Shown here: piece by piece, positions 38,890 to 50,267 of the stretch
How positions within the stretch are numbered: position 1 is the first letter of the stretch
Layout of the letters: each line of letters opens with the position of its first letter
Assembly: GCF_037975245.1 (NCBI RefSeq)
Contig: NC_092582.1
Span: forward strand, 16,638,077-16,702,076
DNA: 64,000 nucleotides
Source: Apostichopus japonicus
Taxonomy: Eukaryota > Echinodermata > Holothuroidea > Aspidochirotida > Stichopodidae
Reading direction: 5' to 3'
Position numbers and translations under genes: made by a program
The notes under the pieces: model-generated
Told to the model about the DNA's origin: nothing
The model's input: the letters and a program-made list of their open reading frames with translations, nothing else
Databases searched by the model: none

Positions 38890-39056
38890 TTTGATGGCGA
38901 GATTAGGAAACATATCTGACATTAACCTGAAGCCAAACTATTTGATTTTGCCTTTTCCTGTACCCTGTCGGGTTTGATTGCGAGATTAAAAATCGATACC
39001 TGATATTTAATTGACCAAACTATTTATTTTACCTTTTCCTGTACCCTGTCTGGTTT
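38890..39056. repeat. two-copy tandem duplication, about 82 bp
   Basis: 'ttgatggcgagatta ... ccaaactattt ... ccttttcctgtaccctgtc' is repeated as 'ttgattgcgagatta ... ccaaactattt ... ccttttcctgtaccctgtc' with offset 81-83 bp and modest divergence. Confidence 0.8.
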
Positions 39057-39984
39057 GCAATTTTGCTTATAATTGAAACCACGATGAAATATGTAGTAAG
39101 GTCTGCCCACCCCCCCTCTTACTTCCCTTACCCCAAAGAGCGGAAGGAAATATGAAACTAATAACTAACCACTCCATCGATTTCGTGTGTATGTGTTTTT
39201 TTGTTTTTTTTTAAAATAATTTTAGCTAATTTTGAAATATATTACAGTCTTTCCTGTCGCAGTCCCTATTTTGAACAATCCTTTAATAATATTTGTTGAT
39301 AACACGATAATGTAAAATCCAACATCTGCTCTTACTATTACACCCCCCCCCCCCCTCTACTCTCCCTTCCCAAACTCCTCTTACCCGTTTATCCACAAAG
39401 ATAAACGACAAAACTAGATTCTAAAGTTATATTAGAACCAAGATATGAAAATCAATATATTTGTACATAATTACTTTGAAAATCGAAAGTGTGTCATATC
39501 TCACCAGGCGCTTGGAGGGATTGAAGCTGCACATATTTTACAAAAGCTGAGCCATCGAAAGCCAAAGTGGGGCCTTGCGGGACGATTACGCAATCTGGTC
39601 TTCTATTTACACTCTTAATTTTATTCCTCTATTACATTGGGATATTTAAAAATATATACCATTCTTTATCCCACACATTTTAACTGGCCCCTCCATGTTT
39701 CTCCGCCCCACCTCTCATTAGCCCCGAACCCAGTGGTGTTTCACCCATGACCCCCCCCCCCCCCCTCGTTGCTAGGCCTGCTAACAAGAAACACGCTTGT
39801 ACCGTCAGGACTGCCACAAGAATTTCTGAAATATGGGAATAATTTTTTCTTGAAAAAGACGCATCTTTGAAACAATACATGTGAACTTATACAAATATAA
39901 TTAAGAGAATAATAATTGATGGATAGCCAAAGAGAATGAATTGAAAACAAATATCTCCTCTTCTTAGGTAGGACCTTCGTTTAC
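39057..39984. other. non-coding stretch
   Basis: No supported gene. C homopolymer runs are at 39342-39354 and 39751-39765. The GC-richer piece at 39680-39790 may be a decayed dispersed repeat. Confidence 0.45.
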
Positions 39985-40600
39985 AAATCTTTAAATAACA
40001 ACCTTACCCCTGTATTTAAAGATTTTTTCTCTAATTAATAACGTCATTCATAACAATACAATACAATACATGCTTATAACATTTCGCTGTTGTCTAGCCA
40101 CAACTTTGGAATGTTTTAGCTTAAGATATCGTGCCATTAAGGCTTGGAATACAATACCAATTAACAAGCTATTAAAATCGAACAGTCTTTTTCACAATTT
40201 AACAAGAATGACAACTAAACAGAATGCATCGAACATTACTAATATTATATTTCTCATTACTTTGTTTGAGCTGATAAATTATATTCATATATTGTATATA
40301 ATTAGCAGCTGAATTATTACACAAGAATCAACAAGGCATTTTAAAATATTAAATTTATGTATGATAATTGTGAACAAAAGTGTAAATAAGTAAATGTAAA
40401 AAGTTCTTCCGTTTTTTTTGGTTTTTTTTTTTGTGTTTTTCTTTTTGGTTGGGAGTGTTATAGTCTGTTAAACCATTTTTTTAAAGGTTTTATAGAACAC
40501 TTCCTTTCAAAACTGATTTATACAAATTTTTATATTTTATGTATATTGTATTCATACCTTCTAGTTGTGGAGAAAAACAAATCAATTTGAACTTGAAAAG
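39985..40600 (+). mobile_element. 3' end of a degraded non-LTR retrotransposon (LINE)
   Basis: In the frame starting at 40070 the translation contains 'RCCLATTLECFSLRYRAIKAWNTIP' in two adjoining parts: RCCLATTLEC and FSLRYRAIKAWNTIP. A hydrophilic helix with F..NLTRM.TK follows. The pattern '(F/S)-l-R-Y-r-a-x-K-x-W-N-x-I/L-P ... F...l' is the familiar C-terminal end of ORF2 reverse transcriptase proteins in jockey/CR1/L2-type LINEs. Upstream, a second frame reads NNLTPVFKDFFS, which fits the preceding 'lP..f..~F' segment, so a frameshift lies near 40030. After the stop at 40310-40312, an A/T-rich 3' region ends in 'aatttgaacttgaaaag' near 40600, like LINE tails. The copy is 5'-truncated and inactive. 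The exact clade is uncertain. Confidence 0.68.
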
Positions 40601-42003
40601 AAATCGTACCTAACATTGTGATCGCTATTTGTATTGACTTCATTTGACATGACCCGGAAGTTCGACATGCACATGCGCAGGTAAAATTAACTAATTTCGA
40701 ACAGGTTTTTCTTTAAAGTTACAACGTAGCGATAAAGATGACAGTGACCATGATAATAAAATAATGTATTGATAAATTTATGAAATATTAGAAAGAAAGG
40801 AGCTGTGCCGTCTTTTATAGTTTTTGCTCCAAATCCACCGGGCATACCAGCGATTAAACTATAAAAATATACGTCCTGCCCAGGAAATAGGACACGTTTT
40901 ATGCTAGGATAAATCGACTAGCTAAGTTCGTCATGCAACATTTCTATATACATAATAATGGTATCGAGGCATTCACCCGGAATAAACAATTAGATGCCGT
41001 GGTTAAAAATGTATTGACCTCAGCATAGGGGGTAAGGGTCGGGAAGGGGTATAGTCACGGGGTAGGGACGGGGTAGGGGTTAAGCAGGTACAAGAGACTC
41101 AACATCTTCTCCACTCTCCTCCTTTCTCTCTCCACCTCCACCTCTCTCTGTCTCTCTTTCTTTATCCTCTTACCCTAACGATCTAAGCCAATGATAATAT
41201 TAAGAAACTCTCTACAAAACCAGCTACCTGTTTTTTATTTGTTCCGACTAACCAATCCACCCCTACAGACCCTCCACCCCCCACCCCACCCATACCCTCA
41301 ACCCATTCCCCTTCCATTGGTTGTCGCTATACGTCTGGACTTGTGTTTACCATTGAAGTCGATACTTATTGGACTCTTTTTCATATCATGAAATTAATAT
41401 TTCTATGTTTCTGCTATTACAATCCCTTTTTTATATATATATTTTTTAGTAAGAAATAAATGTCTTCCCCGTAGTAATTGCATAGGCCTAGATGTAAACA
41501 TATGATAACATAATCATATACAATAGCGCAGTACGTATAGAACCGATAGCTTTGTTGCGAGGGGAGTTTCCCTATACTCAACTGACATCACTGCCAGACG
41601 TTTTAAGTATTTTTGAAAACGCCTGTATTTTTAGACTAACGGTGGAATGTTGTAAAAACACTGCAATAGGTTTTTTTTTTTTTTTTTTAGCTAAAGGGCT
41701 TTTCTGATGTTCGACATGTATAGTATAGGCTACATGAAAGTCATGGATTCAAGAATGTATATAAACACGACCACAGAAAGACGCATGTCCGTGGATGCGT
41801 GGGACCAAACAAACGCCACGAGCCTCCTACAAAAGGACCGATGTCAGAATAAAAAGAAAAACAGAAATGACAGAGACCACTTAACCTTGTACATGATTTC
41901 ATAACGCTTCATTTACCTAACAATACATAAAACATATTTCTGTTATTTCTTACAATACGCTAGCACACGTTCAGTCACCCATCGCTGAGGTCATTGGTAT
42001 ATT
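40601..42003. other. non-coding stretch
   Basis: No supported gene. A G-rich tract at 41036-41082 (ggggtagggacggggtag) can form a quadruplex. A poly-T run lies at 41671-41689. Confidence 0.5.
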
Positions 42004-42052
42004 TATCTACATATATATATATATATATAAATATATATATTTATATATATAA

Positions 42053-42141
<89 letters not shown>
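42004..42141. repeat. (TA)n microsatellite with TTTATA interruptions
   Basis: About 130 bp of TA interrupted several times by 'ttta'/'taaa', giving many short internal palindromes. Confidence 0.95.
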
Positions 42142-42143
<2 letters not shown>

Positions 42144-42414
42144 GACGTCATACTGAAGGTCTATGTGAACACACGTCACAAGGGCGTACAATTCGAATCC
42201 CAGAGTATACTAGGATATGTGCAGAGCGGCAAATCCCTATATGGCAGGGAAAATTAACTTTCCGAATAATTATAACCAAAAATAAAATAATTGGAAATAT
42301 CATGTTGTACGCAATTACACAAAATATGATGTTGATATACTGCATTAATATTTTAGGGTAATGTAAACTAAAATTGAAGAAAATGGCAGAACTTACTGAT
42401 ACCCTTTTCCAGCC
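42142..42414. other. non-coding spacer between two (TA)n tracts
   Basis: AT-rich; no gene seen. Confidence 0.5.
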
Positions 42415-42436
42415 TTAAAACATAATATATATATAA

Positions 42437-42523
<87 letters not shown>

Positions 42524-42530
42524 GTTTTAA
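42415..42530. repeat. TTAA-ended palindrome built around (TA)n
   Basis: The left end 'ttaaaacataata' is the exact reverse complement of the right end 'tattatgttttaa'. The middle is almost pure (TA)n with one 'aaataa' interruption. The whole 116 bp can fold as one hairpin. Both ends are TTAA. Confidence 0.85.
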
Positions 42531-45500
42531 TGTTAACACTGTTGACCAGAAATCCCATATCATCATTACTTCAATTTTTGAATAACTTCGATATTATATT
42601 AAGAAATTTGCAAACCCATCTGCATTACTACAGAAATATAAAACACTGTTATAGATCAAAAAGAGCAATTAACATTATTTTGAAGCACATTTGGGCTCGA
42701 TGATGTCATGGTTTCACTTACTCAAGTCGGTGTCCCTGCTGTGTGAAAGAAAATTAAAATAGTAATGCCTCATTAAAGGAATGAGATTTTTCTCAATTGT
42801 TTGCGAATGTGTTCATGCACACATTGTCTTCTGTGTACTTAAATATCTAATTAAAGTGCATAATTTCGATTGCTTATATTGTCTTTATCACGGTAAAAAA
42901 AAAATGCTGTTTTACTTTCATATTCACACCTGGTCACGCAATAATGAATTCTACATTTGTTTATTTTTTTTGACAAATTTCAAATGGAGTTTTAGCATCT
43001 CAATGTGATGTCTGTGAAAGTAGCCAAGTTGCGCCTTATAACCTCCGATATTTAAAGTGTTAAAAAAAATGATAATGATATTAACGGAGGACTAGTATAA
43101 GTTGTTTGAATGTTTTATGATATATCAATATGATATATACATATATATATATATGTATCACCATTGAGTTTGTGCCTATATATTCTCTTAATTTTCCTCT
43201 CTGAAGAGACAGAGGCCACCAATGTTAATAAACTAAATACAAGGCTAATTTCCGGTCCATATAAAAGTTCCTTCCGTTTTGACCCAAACCTTCCCCCTAT
43301 GAATCATTTATTACCCTATTCTCATCGGTACCTCTTTCTGTTCTCTCCCGCCTCGCCCTTACTACCCTCCCTCTCTCCTGTGGCACAGCGAGGATTTCAG
43401 GAGTCCTAATTCAAGCGTTACAGCTGGGTCCTTCACCCTTCATTCGTCAAAAAAAAACTGCACGAGAGGGCCTGCCGAGAGAGAGATGGGGGGTGGGGGC
43501 TTGGGACATACAAATCCCGAGTACCGGGGTCAACCAGGACACCAAGGGAAAATTTGTGATAATCAAACGAATAGCGTTTTCTCGTTTTCTTAATACAAGG
43601 AAGACTTCAAAATGGTTACGTAGTATATGATTGTTCCTTGCATAAACCACACGCTTTTGTTATTTTTAATACTAAACCCTGACCCACAATTAGTTTCAAT
43701 TGTTGAATTCACAACTAACCCCAAATGGTAAGTTTATATTATTTCAATGCATATGAGGTAAATCTTTATCAAATAAATAAAAACATGAAGGAATCACTTT
43801 TACGCTGAAGAAATTATCATGTAATTCAATGCTCTTGTTAAGAGATGTCAGTTCTCTCGTAGAAGTTATATTCGACAATAATTATCATAACAGATTTTCA
43901 AGAGACATTCCCACCCCACCCTCTACTTTCTACCAACAATGTTGTGTGTGTGTGTGTGGTTTTAAGCTTACTTACTCCTATTACATTTAAGAATTCTATC
44001 CAGATTCTCTAGAATGTTTTCACGGTTTATTAATGGATTCTAAACATATCAATTGCGCAGTTGTTAAACATGTTTTCTTAAATTCAAGATATATATAAAA
44101 GAGATTTTCTTAATAAAAAGGGAAGTGTTTAAAGGGGAGAGAAAAAGCATCATTAGAAGCAAAGCCAAAAAAAAAAGATCAAAGATACCGATTTAAAAAA
44201 AAAGGTGTAATAATGGCTCCACTGGAGTAAAGACCCCGTCGTTGGTCTGGCCTATACAAGGGCTTTTGTACAACCGTATACTCGTTCGTTTTGTCGCCAC
44301 CTGTCTACGAAAAGTGAACACCGAAAAATGGGTCATTTTTTCTTCTTTTTTCTTTTGGCATATATATATCAAAGATTTTACTACGGAATTACTTTTCATG
44401 GATGAGTAATCTTATTTATCTTTTCTTTTGCCGATATCAATTGTGGGGAATAAGAAACCTCTGAAATTGGTACAAAAACTGTTTATGGACTATTAAGGGC
44501 TTAATTCTTAGCTTCTATTGTATAGCTGAGTTCTTTTGCCCGCGGCACGCGGTGCCTTCTTTTTTTCCCCCTCTTCTCCACATTTGAACAAAACGTCACC
44601 AAACAGGTTTTCATGAAAGGAGCCACGGGTATCGATTTCACGGGAATTCTTTCTTTTTCTTTAATTTTTGCATCTCTCTTTGCTGTGGACATTTTTTACA
44701 GCGTTCAATTTTGGGTCAAATTTGTGGTCATTTTTTTTTCCATTTTTTTCTTTTTTTTTTGACGGTGTGAAATGAAATTTACTTCGGACACATGGCACAT
44801 AATGCTCCCCAAAAAACAAAAAAAAAAGAAGGGGGGGGGGGGGGGAGAGAAGCATATACGATCCTTAAACCAGATGGAATATGTTGGTTTCAAATTACAA
44901 CCTAGTTAATAGGCAAATCATGTTATTTTAATGGGGCCAAAAATAGAAAAGAAATTTGACTCACTGACTCTATTTTTTTCAAATTTTGAGAATGAAGTAC
45001 TCACCTAAAGCGAAATATAACTTCTTCCTTTCTTTCTTTTTGTTTGTTACCAAAAAGACCGGTTTACCAAGTCTTTGTTTTTAACGTGTGTGATGAGGTC
45101 ATTTTGGTTGTATATGGTCACTGCATTTGTACAATAACCCAAACCGAGGGTCTGTTTGTTACGGAGGCCTTTACAAGGCACATCACGTGTGATTGATTAA
45201 GAGGGGGAGTTTTAATTCGTCACACAATGGGAATACCATGAAATTACCTCCACACTTTGATTTACGGCATAAAAACAAGTAGAGGTACAAAATGAGGGGG
45301 GTTATAAATAGGAACTACTTTTTATCCCCGAAAAAAATAAATACCGCTCTAGCTAGTATATAGTGTTTTTCACGAAATCTTACAGAAAAAATCCAAATAT
45401 TTGCCCTGACGGATTTGTGTATAATATTCAAATATCCATCCAAAAACCTCAAATAAAATATGCAACTTTTTTTTTTCACAGATATTTTCTTTAAATTTTC

Positions 45501-47617
45501 TTTTGTGCCCAGTATATCGTCCAGTGGTGTAATTTGGTAAAATTTTGCTTTCATTGTTTAAACTGTGATTGTTTTGATTCTATTGTTCTCATCAGTCTTT
45601 TTTTTTTTTTGTAATATAAATATTGTTTGTTCGTTTTCATTACGTTTCACCAGTTTTTAAAGCTGTTGATGCGCTGTAAAGCCATGATATCTGCATGCAG
45701 TTAACGAAACCTAAACCTAAACCTTAAACAAGGTTTTGTTCAAAAAACGTTCTCGAACTAAGACGCCATTTCACCGAAAATGACCGATTCGAAGCGAGTA
45801 CTCGGTGGCTTCTTAAACCGAAAATACGAACTGAAAGTAAACTAAGCAAACTGCAGTGTGGTTTCGATTATGCTACATTAATAATCGTATATAAATGTGA
45901 CACACTATATGCTGTATGGTATAGCCAGGATGAACAACATACTTCAAAGTAGTCCAGTAAAGAGCATTGAGATATGTCAAACAATATTCACATTGGCAGC
46001 TGCTAACCGAGATGGACACTTTTCTTGTATTCAGCATACAGATACATCTCTACCAAACACAACAGGCTTTTTCTCGGGCCTCGACAGATATTTGTAAAGT
46101 ACTAGCTATTTGGGGACCGTGACTAAAATAATGTACTCGCGAAAAACGCAAAATTCACTCGGCACTATGATTGCTGTTCAAGTCTCCATAGTACAAATCT
46201 ACAACATCAATACTTTCTGTGAACAAAGGTTAGGCACTTGGGCAGATACATGGTGCTACGTAATTGCACATTTGAAAATTATGTTTCTGTGCAGTTTGAA
46301 ACAGTCAACTTTTTTCCATCAAAAGTAAGTGTTGAATAAAGAAAAACATGTCGTAGAATCATAAATAAGCAGCTAAGCCTTTTGTAGTGTCACATACAAT
46401 AAAAAATAAAACATCTTCAAAAATACCTACGAAGATAGCTAAGCTTCTGTTACATTAGGGCTCGTCAAGTACTAGGCATGTACTATACACTAGTTAGGTG
46501 TGCGCCAGTCCTAAGCCTATACAGTACCTCACTGCTACTTTGAACCGCTACTCAGTTGATTAGCGCGACTTCGTACATTTTCACAATTATTTATCTTGTC
46601 TGTTAGCTGCAGATTGGTGCGCGAAAAATATCGCTATTAATCCATAACATTGCCTAAATCAAAGCGATCTTTTACGCAATTAAAATCTAAGGTTGAAATA
46701 GCATCTATCTTCAACTCGCAACTGGTGTTGAGTGAAAATCTTTGCAAAACATCCTAGCTGCAGGAATAACAACAAACTTGTCTCAAAACTCTTTAAATTG
46801 TTGTATATTTTGCAAATTATGACTGATGGCATGTGGGAAATGCTTTAAGGATAATGTAAGAGATGTTTGGCCACCTTAAGTATAATGTTATTCTGACACG
46901 AAACATTCTTAACAATGCTAATTGTTAATAGTCTACATGCATGTACTCTACTGTGCAGGGGTTGCCTGCGCATACCAAGCTGTAGTGATATCGACGGTTA
47001 ATATATTTTTTATAATTGTTTGAGATATTAATATATGAACACAATTTCGCTGTATGTTTGTGAATGCTCCATGAAGGTTGTGAACAATCTCCGCACATGA
47101 AAACTTCCCGTACATAATGCACGTGCAGATAGCGAACCATTTTACACAGTTACTTCTCGTTGAGATCGGTCATTGATACAAGTCTAACTAGACGACAGTT
47201 AAATTTCGTAAACGGCGCCTAGCCATTTCCCCAACGTAACTATACATCCAAACCTGAAGTTTTTATTTGGCACTGAATCTCGACAATTGCAAAATATGAC
47301 GGAAAACCTCAACAACGAAAGCAAATATATAATACCGATGATTCAGTGATATCGTTCGTTCCAATAGCAACGCTGTATGTACAAAGAGTACACCTTTTTG
47401 CACACAATGTACGTAGCGAAGGTACATGCAGCGAAGCAACACACTGAAGGCAATAGACGTTTGTACGTGAGTAGTTTTGATTCGATTCAACGGATGCCCA
47501 TAAGCTAATTTCCAATTGCCAACAGCCTCCTAAATTCTTACGAGGCGTAACGAACATGTTATTTAATAGGCTGGTCGGTGGAAGATACGGTAGCTTATAA
47601 AACAAGGTTTCTGCAAT
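42531..47617. other. long non-coding stretch
   Basis: No supported gene in about 5 kb. There are short (TA)n at about 43133-43155, (GT)n at 43944-43957, a G run at 44831-44845, and several T and A runs. Open frames at 45.9-46.3 kb and 47.3-47.6 kb have mixed composition but no recognised motif or splice support. Confidence 0.45.
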
Positions 47618-47935
47618 TTGGCTTCTGGTGACTCCAAATGACCTTTGACCTCCACAAAAAACAATAGGCTCATTGTATTTAACGTTTCACAACTACATAC
47701 TAAATGTGAGATTGGGCCAATTTGTTTCACATTTTGACCCCTGGTGACCCCAAATGACGTCCCCAGAAGACAATAGGCATCTTCTACTCAATAAGGTACT
47801 CCTACACACCAAATATGAGCTTGGTTCAACCTTCCTTCTTGAGACATCGTGTTTACAAGCAAGGCGTCACACACAGACATACATACAGGCACGCATAAAC
47901 ACATACAGACACTCATCCGCATGCATGACTACAAA
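47618..47935 (+). mobile_element. dispersed repeat with two 116-bp units and CA-rich tail
   Basis: 'ctggtgactccaaatgac ... caataggc ... tactaaatgtgag' is repeated 116 bp later as 'ctggtgaccccaaatgac ... caataggc ... caccaaatatgag' (anchors at 47627 and 47743). It is followed by 'gagacatcgtgtttacaagc', then a degenerate acacacagacatacata tail. I recall very similar wording from repeats of marine deuterostomes. The simple tail suggests a retroposon end, but the class is not settled. Confidence 0.55.
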
Positions 47936-50002
47936 CGTTACGATTTCATCGAAACCCCCAAAACGAAACCAAAAACTAAACAAGCCAAACGCCAAGGTTT
48001 GCAAGAAAACACTGTATACACATTATGACAGACGGTGTAGGCAAACCTAACGAGATGGAAGAGAGAGAGAGAAAGAGTGGAGGAGGGGGGGGGGGGGTAA
48101 ATACCGGGGGCAGAGGTAAAGTAAGGGGCCCTAGGTAGAGAATAATTGTATCCTCATTTTCATAATATTCTTTAAGAAAATCGAAGATTGCAAATATCTC
48201 TGGGCCCGTCATGTATTTAGACGCCACTGTGCGTAAGATTCGGGGAGGGGGGGGGGGGGAGGGGACGGTTGATGACGCATTTATACCCATACCCCAATAA
48301 TAAGCAACAAAAGACACTAGACGAAATTCCAGAGTAATTCTTCTTTCTATGTTAAGTGGTTTTGTACTTTTAAGAAAGCTGAGACTGTACTACATGACGA
48401 AACAGGAAATTCTGAAAACAAATTCGGCAGTTTACGTGGAAATTGGCCCTGGAACCCCCACAATGACTCCCTCCCTCCCTCCCACCCCATTCCCACCCCA
48501 GCTCTTGTACACCTTCTTTCATCCCATCCAATTAACAGTGCACCCCCCCCCCCCCCCCCCTCTCTTCGTTTCCCACTCCTTTTCCGAGGTGTATTTTATC
48601 CAATTGACGAATAATTTATTAGATTTGACGGACAGAACGAAGCAAACCTAGAATGCAACATAAACTGAAGTTAGGGAACAAAAATAGGAATTAAGAAGAC
48701 AAGAAAACAAGTAACTTTGATAATATTTCGAAGTGATATTTACCTGAAACTATCAGCTTTGCTGTCTATAGTTGCATATATTGAATGATTCTTTCAAATT
48801 CAACAAAATTAGAACTATCTGACGTCATAATTACAGATATAATAAAGGTATATTAATCTCACATTCAGGACGAGAATTTACCCCCCCCCCCCCCCCCCCC
48901 CCAGAAAAAGATCAAAATGTAAATAGACTTTATCACCACGCACGATTTCTCACTCAGACAAAAGTGAAATGCGATCATCATAATTTATAAAAAAAAATAA
49001 AATGTGATTTTTATCGATCGATCTATTTAGAGCGGAAACCCTTCAGATAAATTCAATTTAGCTTTTTTTTTTTTTTGTCGAATGAATGAACAAACTGTTA
49101 TTGATCGAAGTTTTTGGTCTATTAAATTATAAATACGATTTGTTTTCTTTATGATTTCCAATCCATTGAATAACATTTTTCACGCTTGGTCGAATTGATA
49201 TACACGTATAAAATAAAGCAGGCTACAGTATGTTTCTTCGAGTCCGAGTTTTAAAAGTATTCATTAGAAGGAAAAAATTGTTTTGTGAACAATAGTTTGA
49301 ATGCAAGGCCCCGTAAAATGTAAAATTTAACTCGGGGGCCTTAATTCCCAAATTCATTTGTGTTTCGCGAATTTGATACCATACATAGGTTTCTTTTTAT
49401 AGTATTGAGTATTATATGATACTGCATGCCTTTTTTGATCGAAATCAAAACCTTTGCGGTCGGAGAAGTTATACACGCAAGATGGTTTAAGCAACAAACC
49501 TTGTCACTTATTAGCGGTGGACAAAGTGTCAGAGGCATTAAAAGTTTGTTGTGGAGATGTATAACCCATTAGCCTGATAAGTGGAAGGGACACAGGGGTG
49601 GTATATGGATCCTATAAACGCGGCTAAGAAGAAAAGTACAAAGGGGACAAAATATAAATATGTAAACCCCATCTCTCTTTTTCTTCTTTTTCTTCTTCTT
49701 CTTCTTCTTCTCTCTCTTTCTCTCTCTCTGTCTTTGCTCTGCACTCTCCTATGCAAGCAGTATAAATTTACTATAGTATATATTCCATACCGTATACTAC
49801 ATGCTTACGCGCGGTGCGTAAGGGCTATGCTGCTCCCTACCTTGTACGGTGGGGTGCCATTAAATTTTGTGGGACTATGTGTGTCGGCTCGAAGTGGTTT
49901 GAAGACAGGGGTAACAAACCTTTATTTCGTCTAGTATCTTGGATTGCCATTGGAAAGGCACGTGGTAGGGAAAGCCCAGCCTAAGCTTGCAACCTCTTTT
50001 GT

Positions 50003-50004
<2 letters not shown>
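47936..50004. other. non-coding stretch with many homopolymer runs
   Basis: No supported gene. There are G runs at 48084-48097 and 48249-48259, C runs at 48543-48560 and 48881-48902, and a (TTC)n/(CT)n pyrimidine tract at 49677-49735. The frames across it are low complexity. Confidence 0.5.

Positions 50005-50040
<36 letters not shown>
50005..50040. repeat. (TA)n microsatellite left of palindrome
   Basis: Pure TA tract ending one base before the left arm of the palindrome. Confidence 0.95.
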
Positions 50041-50043
<3 letters not shown>

Positions 50044-50169
50044 GAAAAATAGTAAAGTTTGCTAGTGCTAATGATAAAGAAAAGAAACACGACGTTTCGG
50101 GTATAAACCCTTAAACGTCGTGTTTCTTTTCTTTATCATTAGCACTAGCAAACTTTACTATTTTTCTAC
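50041..50169. repeat. perfect 57-bp inverted repeat with hammerhead-like centre
   Basis: The left arm 50041-50097 and right arm 50113-50169 are exact reverse complements over 57 bp, separated by only 15 bp. The spacer itself contains a 4-bp stem (gggt-ataa-accc). On the minus strand the centre reads 'aagggtttataccc' then 'gaaacgtc', matching stem II plus the GAAAC/GUC part of hammerheads found in Penelope-like elements; the 5' core (CUGANGA) is missing because the inverted arm begins there. The most economical reading is an inverted duplication of a retroelement end whose junction lies at the ribozyme cleavage region. This is inference. Confidence 0.9.
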
Positions 50170-50198
50170 TAGAATTCTCAGTGCTACGCAGAACATTG

Positions 50199-50200
<2 letters not shown>

Positions 50201-50266
<66 letters not shown>
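50201..50266. repeat. (TA)n microsatellite right of palindrome
   Basis: Pure TA tract 31 bp to the right of the palindrome, so the inverted repeat sits between two (TA)n tracts. Confidence 0.96.
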
Positions 50267-50267
<1 letters not shown>

